Counted from the stretch's first letter, positions 1 to 9,748 are shown. The stretch is 64,000 nucleotides of DNA from Fulvivirga ligni (GCF_021389935.1 NZ_CP089979.1:4879001-4943000); one strand, 5' to 3'. Made by a program: numbers and translations. The notes: a model not told the origin generated them from the sequence alone.

Positions 1-15
1 TAAAAACTCAAACCG

Positions 16-2427
16 ATGAAAAAGAATATAAGCATAAATATAAGTGGGATAATATTTCACATAGAAGAAGATGCTTACGAGCGTCTGCGCGACTATCTTG
101 ATTCCATCAATAAATATTTTGCCACCTTCGACGGCAGCCAGGAAATTATAGCTGACATAGAAAGCAGAATAGCAGAGATATTTCTATCTAAACTTAACGA
201 AGAAAAGCAGATCATCATAGCAGAAGATGTGGAGGCACTTATGGCCACCATGGGTAGCATCAAAGATTTCCAGGCTGTAGAAGATGAAGAGCAGGATTTC
301 TCCGAAGAAAATAGAACTTATGAGAGATCATCTCAATCCAGCTCATCTAGCGGCTGGGATGATATTGGCACCAAAAAGCTTTACAGAGATTCCAAAAGAA
401 GAGTAATTGGCGGAGTATGCGCTGGTATAGGCCATTATTTCAAAATCGATCCATTATGGGTAAGACTCTTGTTGATCATTGTGGCCATTGGTAGTTATGG
501 TATTTTCGCATTGGCTTACATCATATTATGGATTGTACTGCCAGAAAAATATGATCTGAAGGAAGACCAGAAGATCAAAAAGATGTACCGAAACCCTGAT
601 GGCAAAGTCATTAGTGGTGTATCTTCCGGTGTGGCTACCTACTTTGGTGTGGATGCCGCTGTAATAAGATTGATTTTCATAGCTACTACTATTGCTTTTG
701 GTTCCGGAGCACTTATCTATATTATATTATGGATTATCCTGCCTGAAGCCAGATCTATCACTGATAAAGTGCAAATGGAAGGTGAGCCTGTTACGCTGCA
801 TAACATAGAATCCAATATAAAAAAAAGCCTTAACGTAGAGGGTAGCGAGGAAAACATCTTTGTAAAGATACTACTGTTCCCTTTCAGGCTCATTGCAGCT
901 ATCTTGAATGGATTAGGAAAGGTATTGGGACCAATTCTCACTTTCATAGTAGAATTTATCAGAGTAGCAGTAGGTGTATTGTTCATCCTTACCGGTGTGT
1001 CAACGGCCCTTTCATTTGTAGTATTACTTGGAGTGAGTCTTGGGCTTTATAACTGGGGTGTATGGTTAGATGTACCCATAGATCCCTTTTTAAACCTTAT
1101 ACCTCCGTATACAGCACTGTTCGGTTTCTTTGCCTTGGCCATACCTTCAGTTTTTCTAATTCTGTTGGGTTCATCCGTAATAGCCAAGAGAATTATCTTC
1201 TCGGCTGCCACCGGTTGGTCTCTATTTGCCCTCTTTGTTGTAAGTGGAATATTAGTTTCTACCAGCATAACTGAAATAGCTTTTGAATTCAAAGAGCGTG
1301 GTGAACGTGAAGAGGAAATAGTATATGATTTTGAAGGCAAAACAGCCATCCTGGAATTGAATGAAGTAGGTTTGGACGATTATGATGAAACCAGGTTGAC
1401 CATTCGTGGCTATGAAGGGGCTAATTATAAATTAGAGCAGACTTTTAGGGCTAGAGGAAGGTCCCGACAAGAGGCCATTGAAAACACCAAAGACGTTACC
1501 TACGAAGTGTTGAAAAATGATTCAACTTTAATATTTGATTCAAGTATTCAGTTTGATAGAAAGAGTGTTTTTCATGAGCAAAAATTATCAATGGTGTTAT
1601 ACATACCTTATAACCAGAAGTTTAAGGTAGATGATGACTTAAGACACATCATCAGGAATATTCCATATGTATCAGGCTACAGCATATATGACGGGCAAGA
1701 CCGTACGCTGATGTTTGATGAAAACGGCACCTTAACATGCCTAGACTGTCCTGAGGAACAGGTAATTCCCATTGAAGAAAGTGGTGCAAAACAGAATACA
1801 GTATCGGATAGAGATGATAGCAACTTTGATAAGTTCTACACGTTCTCCAGCTTTAATTCCATCAAAGTAAGTAGTCCTTTCTTAGTAAGAATAGTAAAGT
1901 CAGACGCTTATAAAGTGGGAGTTATGGCTCCAGAAAAAGATAAAGAGAAAACTGAGGTTTATGTAGACGAAGGTCAGCTTTATATAGCCTATGAAAAGGA
2001 TGATAAATTCGATTTGCACGATTTTGATAGAGATGACATCAGAATTACCATTTTCAGCCCTGGTATAGAAAGCCTAGAAGCAAGTAGTGCTGCCAAAATA
2101 TACATGGAAGGTTTTGAGCAGCCTGAGCTAGCGATAGACTTAAGTGGAGCATCTTTTGCAGAATTTTCTGACATGCATATTCAGGACTTAGATCTGGAAC
2201 TATCTGGTGCATCTGAGGCTCAAATAAGTGGTAATGGTGACAACCTTTCTGCAGAACTTAAAGGTGCATCTCATCTTAATGCTGACAACTACGAACTAAA
2301 AACTGCTGACGTGGTAGCTAAAGGAGCTTCTTCTGCTAAGGTTTTTGTAACTCAGCAACTAAAAAAAGAAGAAAATTTTGCCAGTAAAGTAAAATATAAA
2401 GGTGATCCTGAAGTTATAGAAGAGTAA
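16..2427 (+). CDS. PspC-domain membrane protein with C-terminal GIN (DUF2807) domain
   Basis: Inner-membrane protein of 803 residues. A cytoplasmic N-terminal segment (1-115) is followed by two PspC domains at about 118-178 and 190-250. Each has the basic start (KKLYRDSKRR, KKMYRNPDGK), a GV.AG/GV.SG turn and a long hydrophobic helix ending in LPE. Further membrane helices lie at about 290-400. From about 600 the chain carries repeated LSGAS / KGAS strand motifs typical of the GIN beta-helix (DUF2807, putative adhesin head). In Bacteroidota such proteins usually follow a PadR-type regulator; the window opens with TAA 12 bases upstream, which could be the end of such a gene, but that is inference. 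Role probably envelope stress sensing; no enzyme motif is seen. Confidence 0.9.
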   Translation: MKKNISINISGIIFHIEEDAYERLRDYLDSINKYFATFDGSQEIIADIESRIAEIFLSKLNEEKQIIIAEDVEALMATMGSIKDFQAVEDEEQDFSEENRTYERSSQSSSSSGWDDIGTKKLYRDSKRRVIGGVCAGIGHYFKIDPLWVRLLLIIVAIGSYGIFALAYIILWIVLPEKYDLKEDQKIKKMYRNPDGKVISGVSSGVATYFGVDAAVIRLIFIATTIAFGSGALIYIILWIILPEARSITDKVQMEGEPVTLHNIESNIKKSLNVEGSEENIFVKILLFPFRLIAAILNGLGKVLGPILTFIVEFIRVAVGVLFILTGVSTALSFVVLLGVSLGLYNWGVWLDVPIDPFLNLIPPYTALFGFFALAIPSVFLILLGSSVIAKRIIFSAATGWSLFALFVVSGILVSTSITEIAFEFKERGEREEEIVYDFEGKTAILELNEVGLDDYDETRLTIRGYEGANYKLEQTFRARGRSRQEAIENTKDVTYEVLKNDSTLIFDSSIQFDRKSVFHEQKLSMVLYIPYNQKFKVDDDLRHIIRNIPYVSGYSIYDGQDRTLMFDENGTLTCLDCPEEQVIPIEESGAKQNTVSDRDDSNFDKFYTFSSFNSIKVSSPFLVRIVKSDAYKVGVMAPEKDKEKTEVYVDEGQLYIAYEKDDKFDLHDFDRDDIRITIFSPGIESLEASSAAKIYMEGFEQPELAIDLSGASFAEFSDMHIQDLDLELSGASEAQISGNGDNLSAELKGASHLNADNYELKTADVVAKGASSAKVFVTQQLKKEENFASKVKYKGDPEVIEE

Positions 2428-2454
2428 TAACTAAGCTAATACAATTCCACAATT

Positions 2455-2490
2455 AAAAATCCGGGCAGCTCAAACTGTTCGGATTTTTTA
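2455..2490 (+). terminator. Rho-independent terminator after the PspC/GIN gene
   Basis: A 14-base left arm (2455-2468) pairs with 2475-2488, including two G-U pairs, around a six-base loop, and runs into a T tract ending at 2489. It lies 28 bases after the stop of the PspC gene. Confidence 0.8.
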
Positions 2491-2493
2491 TTT

Positions 2494-2501
2494 TAGATTT
2501 G
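2494..2501 (+). promoter_or_regulatory. Candidate -7 promoter element, four bases before the start codon
   Basis: TAGATTTG fits the Bacteroidota -7 consensus TAnnTTTG exactly and sits between the terminator above and the ATG at 2506. No convincing -33 TTG is visible. If it is used, the transcript would have almost no leader. Confidence 0.4.
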
Positions 2502-2505
2502 ATTT

Positions 2506-2955
2506 ATGACGAATCGATTATATCACCTCTTTCTGCTATTATTTAGCTGTTGCATGATTTGCTGTCATACCCCTGCACAAGTAACTCAAGGGTTGCAGGG
2601 CACAGTATATTGGAGCGAAGGCAACATGATGCCTGGTCCTGAAAAAAGTGTTCAAGGTAAAAAAGGTGTAGAAAGAGAGATTTACATTTACAAGGCTGTG
2701 AAAAGTACTGACACAGAACGCGAAGGGCAGCTGTTTAGCGCTGTAAACTCAGACCTTGCAGGCAAAATAAAAACCGACGATAAAGGAAAGTTCGTTATAT
2801 CATTACCTCCTGGGAAATACTCGGTATTCACTAAAGAAGAAGACGGTCTATTTGCCAGTATTTTTGATGGTGAGGGCTACATTAATCCTGTGGTTGTAAA
2901 GAGCAATGAAGTAACAGAAATCACCATTGATATAAATTATAAAGCTGCTTATTGA
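2506..2955 (+). CDS. Small secreted protein with carboxypeptidase-regulatory-like beta-sandwich
   Basis: 149 residues. Residues 1-25 form a hydrophobic signal with four cysteines (Cys15, 16, 19 and 20), so it may be a lipoprotein, though no single lipobox stands out. The body starts as a prealbumin-like fold (GLQGTVYWSEGN) and has the characteristic D-x-G-K-F and PPGKYSVF strands of carboxypeptidase-D regulatory domains near residues 95-110. Similar small proteins are common in Bacteroidota envelopes, and their function is unknown. It stands alone after a terminator and 71 bases before the S41 protease. Confidence 0.75.
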   Translation: MTNRLYHLFLLLFSCCMICCHTPAQVTQGLQGTVYWSEGNMMPGPEKSVQGKKGVEREIYIYKAVKSTDTEREGQLFSAVNSDLAGKIKTDDKGKFVISLPPGKYSVFTKEEDGLFASIFDGEGYINPVVVKSNEVTEITIDINYKAAY

Positions 2956-3026
2956 AAGAATTAGGAGTTAAGAATCATTTAATTTAAAATAGCGTTATGC
3001 TTAAGCCTTTTGATAATTCTATATAT

Positions 3027-4421
3027 ATGAAAGATTATAAAACATACCTTTTAAGAACTCTATTTGTATTTGGAGTACTCTTTACCTTATCATCTTGCGG
3101 GGATGATGATCCTGAAAACCCTTATTTAGAGATAAATAACTGGATTTACAATGTAATGGACGAAGCTTACTTATGGACTGATCAAATACCAAGCTCCCCG
3201 GACAATAGCTTAGAACCAACAGAATTTTTCGAATCTTTACTTTACTCTGGAGATAGATTTTCGGTGATATATGAAGACTGGGAAGAGCTTCAAAACCAAC
3301 TGAATGGTGTAACCAAAGAAGCTGGTTATGAATTTCAATTACTGCAACGTAGCTCTACAGATGTAGTAATGTTAATTGTATATGTTAAACCAAATTCACC
3401 TGCTTCTCAGGCAGGCTTCAAGAGAGGTGACCTTATCTCGAAAGTTAACGGCTCTACTATAACTTTAGACAACTACAGAACTTTAGTGCCCGAGGTTTAT
3501 GAAAACCACACCGCTACTTACGAGCGATATAATGAAGGTTTAGGAGGTTATGAGGTTAAGGGTAATGTTAATCTAAACGTAGTAGTTTATGAAGAGAACC
3601 CTAACTTTATGGATTCAGTGTATACTATTGATAACAGGAAGATTGGATATTATATATACAATTTCTTCTCTCCGGGAAGCAATAAAGCTTATGATGATGA
3701 GATGGATGCCATTTTCAGTAAGTTCAAAAGTGAAGGAATTCAGGATCTAATCTTAGACTTAAGATATAATGGTGGAGGATCTGTTTCTTCGGCAGTTAAT
3801 CTGGCAAGCTTAATTGCTCCTGACGTAGACACAGATGACATCTTTTACAGCAGCTCGTATAATGATTTATATCAAAACTATTTTGAGAGCCAGCCTGATG
3901 CTGACGCCATTCTTAACACCCGCTTTAAAAGCAAAAGTGATAATATAGGTAGCCTAATCGGAAATAACCTATATGTACTTGTCAGTGGACATACTGCTTC
4001 TGCTAGCGAGCTGATTATTAACGGATTAGATCCATACATGAATGTAACTATCATTGGTGAAACCACTGTAGGTAAAAATGTAGCTTCTACGCTGATAGAA
4101 GATGATGAAGATCCTGACAACAATTATGGATTACTACCTATCATTTCAAGAATAGAGAACAGCCAAGGCTTTTCTGATTATGAAAACGGATTTACCCCAC
4201 TAGGTGATAATAATATAGACGAATTTGATGATATTCTAATCCCACTAGGTAATGTTGATGAGACATTATTCGCAAGAGCCTTAGAATTAATTGGAGCAGG
4301 CAGCACCAATGGCAGAATTGGGGCAAGCCGTAGAGTTCTAGCTAATTTTAGCATAATGAGTAAATCATCTATAGACAGAAAAGTCACTACGAACAGAATG
4401 ATTGTTCCGGCTATTAAGTAG
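3027..4421 (+). CDS. S41 family peptidase with PDZ domain, lipoprotein
   Basis: Carboxyl-terminal-processing type serine protease, predicted to be lipid-anchored. The ATG at 3027 is preferred over the one at 2997 because it directly precedes a lipoprotein signal ending in LSSC. A PDZ domain lies at about 95-170 (SPASQAGFKRGDLISKVNG) and the S41 domain at about 210-400. The catalytic pair is visible: Ser in TASASE and Lys in VGKN 25 residues later, the same spacing as in Prc. The oxyanion stretch LDLRYNGGG is intact. It probably trims or degrades envelope proteins. The gene is monocistronic and ends at a strong bidirectional terminator. Confidence 0.93.
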   Translation: MKDYKTYLLRTLFVFGVLFTLSSCGDDDPENPYLEINNWIYNVMDEAYLWTDQIPSSPDNSLEPTEFFESLLYSGDRFSVIYEDWEELQNQLNGVTKEAGYEFQLLQRSSTDVVMLIVYVKPNSPASQAGFKRGDLISKVNGSTITLDNYRTLVPEVYENHTATYERYNEGLGGYEVKGNVNLNVVVYEENPNFMDSVYTIDNRKIGYYIYNFFSPGSNKAYDDEMDAIFSKFKSEGIQDLILDLRYNGGGSVSSAVNLASLIAPDVDTDDIFYSSSYNDLYQNYFESQPDADAILNTRFKSKSDNIGSLIGNNLYVLVSGHTASASELIINGLDPYMNVTIIGETTVGKNVASTLIEDDEDPDNNYGLLPIISRIENSQGFSDYENGFTPLGDNNIDEFDDILIPLGNVDETLFARALELIGAGSTNGRIGASRRVLANFSIMSKSSIDRKVTTNRMIVPAIK

Positions 4422-4437
4422 ATAGATCTAAACACAT

Positions 4438-4474
4438 AAAAAATGGGTGTCAAATAAATTGACACCCATTTTTT
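4438..4474. terminator. Bidirectional terminator between convergent genes
   Basis: A perfect 13-bp stem (4441-4453 with 4459-4471) with a five-base loop, flanked by an A tract on the left and a T tract on the right, so it can act on both strands. It separates the S41 gene from the convergent outer-membrane protein gene. Confidence 0.9.
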
Positions 4475-4489
4475 GTGTGTACTAATCTA

Positions 4490-5699
4490 TTAAAATCTCA
4501 AACCAATCGTCAACGATGTTTCAAATAAAAGACTTCCGTCCTGAGGCCCTAATCCTACGTTTGTATCTATGTAGAACCTCTTTCCAAATGTTCTTTGCAC
4601 CCCCCCACTGCGCCATAAAAGAAGGTCCAGAATTGTAGCGATAGGGATCAGAGTCTTTTAGTACAATATCTCCGACACTCAGCGCTACATAATTCGCTGA
4701 AAAATTATTACCACTTTTACCTAACCGCATCCTTTTCATTAAAGAATAGTAATAACGAACACTCACACTTCCATCCAACTTTACATAACCACCATTAAGA
4801 GGATAATCTTCCAAATAAATAGCTCTATGCTCAATATCCAACTCTGCAAAAATTGAAAGTACTGGCATAATCTTATGCTCTACACCAATTTGATTAGTCA
4901 TGGAATATCTCCATTCTTGAAAATCAAAGTTGTTGATTCCAATTTTAAACATGGTTTTTTCTTCACTCAGCTGATTAGTAAAATCACTTAACCTATTTTC
5001 TACCACTTTTGAATAAGGAATATCTGAGTTTCGGCTCTTACTTCTATCTCCAATCGCAAAAGCCAGTCTTAAATTCACATTGAAGTCGAAGCGGTTTTTA
5101 ACTTCTCTTTTATATCTGTAGTCATAGCCACTGAAATTAACACTGGACGTTCGATCAGGAGAATACACTGGCCCCAAACTCAATCCAAAATATCCATAAC
5201 GACCTATTCGACGTTGCATACCCCATGCTAATGAATAAGAAGTTAACTTTGGGTCTCCAGTATAATTTCTAATTATATGAAGGTCTCTGGAAACTCTTCC
5301 TTCCACAAATGACCCTATAAGATTATTAGCCTGCTCCCCCTCCTCTATCTTTCTTTTCTGATTATAAAAATATCTATAACCACCATACGCGGCTATTCTT
5401 TCTAACTGGTATTGTCCACTATAAACAACTCCAACTAAACCTGAGCTGGTGAGACCAAATTTCCTTTCATATTCTAAATATTCTGCACTTAAACTATAAT
5501 CCGTAGTTTCCACTCCCAATCTCAGCATTGATGTTTCAGGAATAAACTTTCTGTCCAGGTATCTATATTTTCTGTCACTTTTTTTAGTATGCTCAGGTTG
5601 TGTCTCCGTAGTATAACTCATCTCAGCATCTTCAGTCTGGCTCCAGGCTTGTATGCTCACGGCAATTATCAGCAAAATTGTAAGTAGTATATTTTTCAT
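4490..5699 (-). CDS. Outer-membrane beta-barrel-like protein, frameshifted near its C-terminus
   Basis: Signal peptide (about 1-20, ending AWSQ) followed by an aromatic-rich chain with alternating strand patterns, as in outer-membrane barrels. As sequenced, the frame stops at 4521 after 392 residues with a basic tail ending RKSFI. Dropping one base from the G7 run (C7 on the plus strand, 4600-4606) continues the protein to a stop at 4490 with the tail GVQRTFGKRFYIDTNVG... and ...ETSLTIGLRF, ending in the aromatic residue expected of an outer-membrane barrel. It is the last gene of the sigma/anti-sigma/DUF4097 operon; its ATG shares one base with the preceding stop (TAATG). Family not recognised. 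Confidence 0.8.
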
Positions 5700-6610
5700 T
5701 ATTTGTTGGTTGAATACGTTGAATAAGGTTGAATTTTAATGTCGTTGAAGGTGGTGCTTATACTCACCTTCAACTCTGAGTTAAATGATTTCACAAATTC
5801 TTTCTTTTGAGTAATGCTCTTTTCAATCATTCCCTCATACTTAGATGGCAAAAGGATATTGCCATAAGATGTTTTTAGATCATAATTAAAGGTTTCGAAG
5901 GCAGGTAAACTTAACTCCACCTCGGTGTTTTTTGACTGCACTATGAACAAGGTGAGACCTTTATCAGCTTGCACCTCAACCTTACCAAAGCTTGATTCTA
6001 TCTGATATTTACCTTTTACATGGTTTAGCTTCAGATTAGCCTTATCAGCTTCACAGCGCATACTTACATCCAGATTTTCACCAAAAACATCACCATAGGA
6101 GGTCTTAATTCGCACATTGCCTTCTATATCTGTGAGGTTAATTTGTCCGAAGTTAAGGCTGGCATTTACTCCTCCACGCATATGCGTAATATCGATTTCA
6201 CCATATAGATTAGTCAATGATAACGCTATATTTTGAGGCATCTTCAGAGTATACTCGGCAGATAAGCTGCTATGAATTTTTGATCGGTTATCATTCACTA
6301 CAAAGCCGTTACTGAAATTATAAACCTCTTGGTTTTTATCTATTCCATAGTTATGATATTTCAAGTCGGCTTCGGCCTGGCTTTTTGATTGATTCTTGGA
6401 TATCAGCTTTAACGTTAGCTCTATAGTGCTTCCTGTCCAGCCAATAACCTTAACATGAGCCTTCTCTGCTTGAATATTTATCTTAGAAATACCACTAGCT
6501 GGCATTTCTTTTCGTATTGTTTTGGTAACCACATGTACCATATCATCCTGAGCCCGAAGGCCTTTACACAGGCCTAAGGTGAGAATGAGAAGGGTGATAT
6601 ATTTTTTCAT
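5699..6610 (-). CDS. DUF4097-type secreted beta-helix protein
   Basis: 303 residues with a signal peptide ending in GLRAQ. The mature part contains regularly spaced short strands (LTNLYGEIDI, LNFGQINL, IKTSYGDV, IESSFGKV, LKTSYGNI) typical of the DUF4097/GIN adhesin-like beta-helix. No catalytic residues are visible. The start overlaps the end of the anti-sigma gene by four bases (ATGA), so the two are translationally coupled. Proteins of this type often follow ECF sigma/anti-sigma pairs in Bacteroidota and may form part of an envelope-sensing set; the exact role is unknown. Confidence 0.85.
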   Translation of the reverse strand: MKKYITLLILTLGLCKGLRAQDDMVHVVTKTIRKEMPASGISKINIQAEKAHVKVIGWTGSTIELTLKLISKNQSKSQAEADLKYHNYGIDKNQEVYNFSNGFVVNDNRSKIHSSLSAEYTLKMPQNIALSLTNLYGEIDITHMRGGVNASLNFGQINLTDIEGNVRIKTSYGDVFGENLDVSMRCEADKANLKLNHVKGKYQIESSFGKVEVQADKGLTLFIVQSKNTEVELSLPAFETFNYDLKTSYGNILLPSKYEGMIEKSITQKKEFVKSFNSELKVSISTTFNDIKIQPYSTYSTNK

Positions 6611-7221
6611 GATGTGATAATTGAAATTAATTTTTTGGTTACATCGGCTTTCAGAGTTTGTACTTTCCCTTTAGCCTTTATTAAATAGGGATTATCGGCA
6701 TTATTAGTAAGCATCTGATCTAGCTCACTCATCTCCTCATTGAGCTCAGTAAGTTGAGATTGTAAGGCCTTAAATTCCGGGTTTTGACAGGTCTGTACCT
6801 GCAGTGAACAGACATATTCAATATATTTCAAAGCTTCATCCCCATCACTTTCTTCAGCAGCGAGCACAGGCTCCTTCACCATGGCCACTTCGCTGTAAGT
6901 GATGTTGACATCCACATTTGTTTCGTTTTGATTATAGAAATAGAAGCAGATTACAAGGGCTGCCGCTACCGAGGTAGCATAAATAAAATACCTTTGAATT
7001 CCTCTTGCAGCCTTCTTTCCTTCGCTCCTATCCATTTCTTCTTCGATATTTTTCCAAATACCTCCATCGAAAGCGTATTCAGGAACATCTGGCAACTTCT
7101 CGCTCACCTCATCTTCAAAATCAAGTGTTGCACTCAGTTCTTCCCAACTATTGACAGGAATATTTCTCTCTGGCAGGCTATTCAGAGCCTTATCCAACTC
7201 TTCTTTATTAATTTCTTTCAT
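6607..7221 (-). CDS. Probable anti-sigma factor, single-pass membrane protein
   Basis: 204 residues: an acidic cytoplasmic part (1-70) with W-containing motifs (NSWEEL, GIWKNIEEEM), one membrane helix at about 80-97 (YFIYATSVAAALVICFYF), then a periplasmic part ending in a heptad-like helical region (about 150-195). It overlaps the ECF sigma gene by 14 bases and the DUF4097 gene by four. Position and topology argue for an anti-sigma factor; no zinc-binding ZAS motif is visible, so this is inference from context. Confidence 0.75.
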   Translation of the reverse strand: MKEINKEELDKALNSLPERNIPVNSWEELSATLDFEDEVSEKLPDVPEYAFDGGIWKNIEEEMDRSEGKKAARGIQRYFIYATSVAAALVICFYFYNQNETNVDVNITYSEVAMVKEPVLAAEESDGDEALKYIEYVCSLQVQTCQNPEFKALQSQLTELNEEMSELDQMLTNNADNPYLIKAKGKVQTLKADVTKKLISIITS

Positions 7222-7741
7222 ACCTGTACACTTTCAATTTTTTCTGAAGTAATTTCTTAGCGTTCCATAGTTGCGACTTGGAAGTACCTTCTGATATTCC
7301 CAGCATCTCTGCCACCTCTTTATGCTTGTACCCCTCTTTTTCTACCAGTAGAAATACAGCCCTATAACCATAAGGCAATGATCTGATGGCATTTTCCAAA
7401 TCCTGATAGTCCAAATGATTCTGCCACTCTATCACCTTATCATGTATTTTCACATCCAGGGTATCGAAGTTATTTTCTTTCTTCACCCTTCTCAGTGTAG
7501 TCCTTACCATGATAGTCTTTATCCATGATCCTAAGGTAGATTCAGCTCTAAACCCTTTAAGGCTTCTGAAAACCTCGATGAAACCCTCCTGCAAAATGTC
7601 GCTGGCCAGGTCATAATCATTTGAAATCCTGTAAGATAAATTGAACATAGCCTTTGCGTATTTATCAAAAAGCAGCTTTTGGCCCCTTCTGTCATTCTTC
7701 AGGCAGAGTTCAACTATCTCTTGTTCTGTATAACTAGTCAA
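7208..7741 (-). CDS. ECF-type RNA polymerase sigma factor (module 1)
   Basis: 177 residues. Sigma region 2 lies at about 20-85 (FDKYAKAMFNLSYRI, ILQEGFIEVF) and region 4 at about 115-165 with the helix-turn-helix KHKEVAEMLGISEGTSKSQL. There is no region 3, as in extracytoplasmic-function sigma factors. The frame opens with TTG at 7741 and no upstream ATG is available; an N-terminus starting TSYTEQEIVELC fits the family. It heads a four-gene operon with an anti-sigma factor, a DUF4097 protein and an outer-membrane protein, which are likely its own regulon. Confidence 0.92.
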   Translation of the reverse strand: MTSYTEQEIVELCLKNDRRGQKLLFDKYAKAMFNLSYRISNDYDLASDILQEGFIEVFRSLKGFRAESTLGSWIKTIMVRTTLRRVKKENNFDTLDVKIHDKVIEWQNHLDYQDLENAIRSLPYGYRAVFLLVEKEGYKHKEVAEMLGISEGTSKSQLWNAKKLLQKKLKVYRYERN

Positions 7742-7864
7742 TCTTTACTCTTTTAGATCTTTTTGTAATTTTTTGAGAGCGTTTATTATAAAGGGGGCCA
7801 ATTTATGAAAAAGGTTGTATCAGGGTAAAAAAAAAATTAAAATGTCATTCCTAATGATTTTATC

Positions 7865-7872
7865 TATCTTTA
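7865..7872 (+). promoter_or_regulatory. Candidate -7 element immediately upstream of gntK
   Basis: TATCTTTA, one mismatch from TAnnTTTG, ends three bases before the ATG at 7876. No clear -33 element is seen. It suggests a very short or absent leader on the gntK-gntP transcript. Confidence 0.35.
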
Positions 7873-7875
7873 ATC

Positions 7876-8361
7876 ATGGTAATAATTGTAATGGGAGTAA
7901 CAGGCAGCGGAAAGTCTACTATAGCTAAGCTGGTGAGCAAGGAAACAGGGATTCCATATTATGACGCAGATGATTTTCATTCTACCGAGAACATCAAAAA
8001 AATGTCTAATGGCATACCTTTAACTGATGAGGACAGACAGCAGTGGCTGGTGAAACTTTCAGAGCAAATTCCTCAGTGGCAACAGAAAGATGGGGCAGTT
8101 TTGGCGTGCAGTGCACTCAAGGAAAAGTACAGACAGACATTACAAAGCCATTCTGACCAAAGCATAAAATGGGTTTACCTTGATGTACCCAGAGAAGTGA
8201 TAAAGGACCGGGTAACGAGCAGAAAAGGACACTTTATGCCTAAAGAACTTGTAACTTCTCAGTTTAAAGCTTTAGAGCCGCCTACCTATGGCATTACTGT
8301 AGACGGCACTTTAACACCGCAGGAAATCACCTCTGAGGTGTTGCATAAACTAGATGATTAA
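7876..8361 (+). CDS. gntK: Gluconokinase
   Basis: 161 residues, the usual size for GntK. It phosphorylates D-gluconate with ATP to 6-phosphogluconate in the cytoplasm. The P-loop GVTGSGKS is at residues 7-14, followed by the family signatures YYDADDFHS and a middle segment with GIPLTDEDRQQWL. The LACSALKEKYR and SRKGHFMP motifs of the gluconate-kinase family are present. The stop overlaps the start of the gluconate permease gene by eight bases, so uptake and phosphorylation are co-expressed. No dedicated GntR-type regulator is adjacent. Confidence 0.95.
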   Translation: MVIIVMGVTGSGKSTIAKLVSKETGIPYYDADDFHSTENIKKMSNGIPLTDEDRQQWLVKLSEQIPQWQQKDGAVLACSALKEKYRQTLQSHSDQSIKWVYLDVPREVIKDRVTSRKGHFMPKELVTSQFKALEPPTYGITVDGTLTPQEITSEVLHKLDD

Positions 8362-9697
8362 CTATCAACTGATACTGGCCGCTGGTGCCGGAATATTTAT
8401 CTTACTCATCCTCATTATGAAGGTGAGAATACAAGCCTTTCTGGCTTTATTAATTACCAGCCTTGTGGTGGGTATATTGGCGGGACTGCCTCCTATTGAT
8501 CTTGTTAAGAGCGTACAAAATGGCATGGCTGGCACGCTTGGATTTGTGGCCACAGTGGTCGGGTTAGGATCTATTTTCGGAGCCCTTTTGGAGCACTCTG
8601 GAGGTGCTCAGGCATTGGCCAATTATATGCTTCGCAAGTTTGGAGTTAAAAATGCAAGCTGGTCAATGGTAATTACCGGATTTCTAGTAGCCATACCCGT
8701 ATTCTTTGATGTAGCGTTTATCATTTTGGTACCTTTAGTTTATGCCTTAAAAAAGCAATCAGGGAAATCTATTCTTCTATATGGCATCCCGCTATTGGCT
8801 GGGTTGGCCATCACGCATGCATTTATTCCTCCTACTCCTGGCCCTGTAGCAGTAGCAGATATAGTAGGTGCGGATTTGGGTTGGGTTATACTATTCGGTT
8901 TTATCACCGGTATACCTGCAGCAATAGTAAGCGGGCCGCTCTTTGCTCGATTTATAGCTAAGAGAATAGATGCTACTCCTCCCGAACTTACGGAAGCACA
9001 GCAAACAACCCTCAGCACTACTCCTTTTGCCATTATTTCAATCATAAGCATACCCATTCTACTTATTCTTATCAACACATTTGCTAATAGCCCTTTATTG
9101 GCCAATTATATTCCCAATAACTTAAGAAGCTGGTTAGGATTCTTAGGACACCCATTTACTGCCCTGATCATTGCCAACTTGGTAACCTGGTATTTTTTAG
9201 GGATAAGAAAAGGACAGACAACCCAGACTTTAATGGATATTAGTACCAAATCACTGGCGCCGGCCGGAGTCATCATATTGATTACCGGAGCCGGAGGAGC
9301 TTTCAAGCAAGTGCTTATAGACACTGGTATAGGAGAAATGATCGCCAACAGTATGCAATCCATGGATGTACCTCTTTTAGTATTTGGTTTTCTAATAGCA
9401 GCTATTGTGCGAATCCTACAGGGATCATCTACCGTGGCGATGATTACAGCTGCTGGCATGAGCGCACCGTTGATCGCAGCCTTCGGGCCAGGTGAGATGC
9501 AAAAAGCGCTGCTTGTTATAAGTATTGCCAGTGGAGCCACTATCTTATCTCACCTCAATGACAGCGGCTTTTGGCTGGTGAGCAGATATTTTGGCCTTAC
9601 TGAAAATCAAACGCTAAAATCATGGACCGTGATGACTACGCTCATTGCTTTAGTAGGGCTGGCTGCTGCTTTAACTATAAATTTAGTTTTACCATAA
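8354..9697 (+). CDS. gntP: GntP family gluconate permease
   Basis: 447 residues with about 12 hydrophobic segments throughout. Family motifs include the conserved N-terminal LLILIMKVRIQAFLALL, the PVFFDVAFI and FIPPTPGPVA stretches, and the C-terminal SGATILSHLNDSGFW, all characteristic of GntP/GntT proton-coupled gluconate importers of the inner membrane. It overlaps gntK by eight bases and forms a two-gene operon with it. Substrate is most likely gluconate given the partner kinase, though GntP members also carry related sugar acids. Confidence 0.95.
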   Translation: MINYQLILAAGAGIFILLILIMKVRIQAFLALLITSLVVGILAGLPPIDLVKSVQNGMAGTLGFVATVVGLGSIFGALLEHSGGAQALANYMLRKFGVKNASWSMVITGFLVAIPVFFDVAFIILVPLVYALKKQSGKSILLYGIPLLAGLAITHAFIPPTPGPVAVADIVGADLGWVILFGFITGIPAAIVSGPLFARFIAKRIDATPPELTEAQQTTLSTTPFAIISIISIPILLILINTFANSPLLANYIPNNLRSWLGFLGHPFTALIIANLVTWYFLGIRKGQTTQTLMDISTKSLAPAGVIILITGAGGAFKQVLIDTGIGEMIANSMQSMDVPLLVFGFLIAAIVRILQGSSTVAMITAAGMSAPLIAAFGPGEMQKALLVISIASGATILSHLNDSGFWLVSRYFGLTENQTLKSWTVMTTLIALVGLAAALTINLVLP

Positions 9698-9748
9698 ATT
9701 ATCAACTAAAAATTTAGTTTTATCTTTCAATTTTCATACATTGACCGT

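Noticed and set aside
9106-9540. 144-residue minus-strand frame inside gntP
   Set aside because: It is a mirror of the hydrophobic codon pattern of a membrane protein gene, a common artefact.
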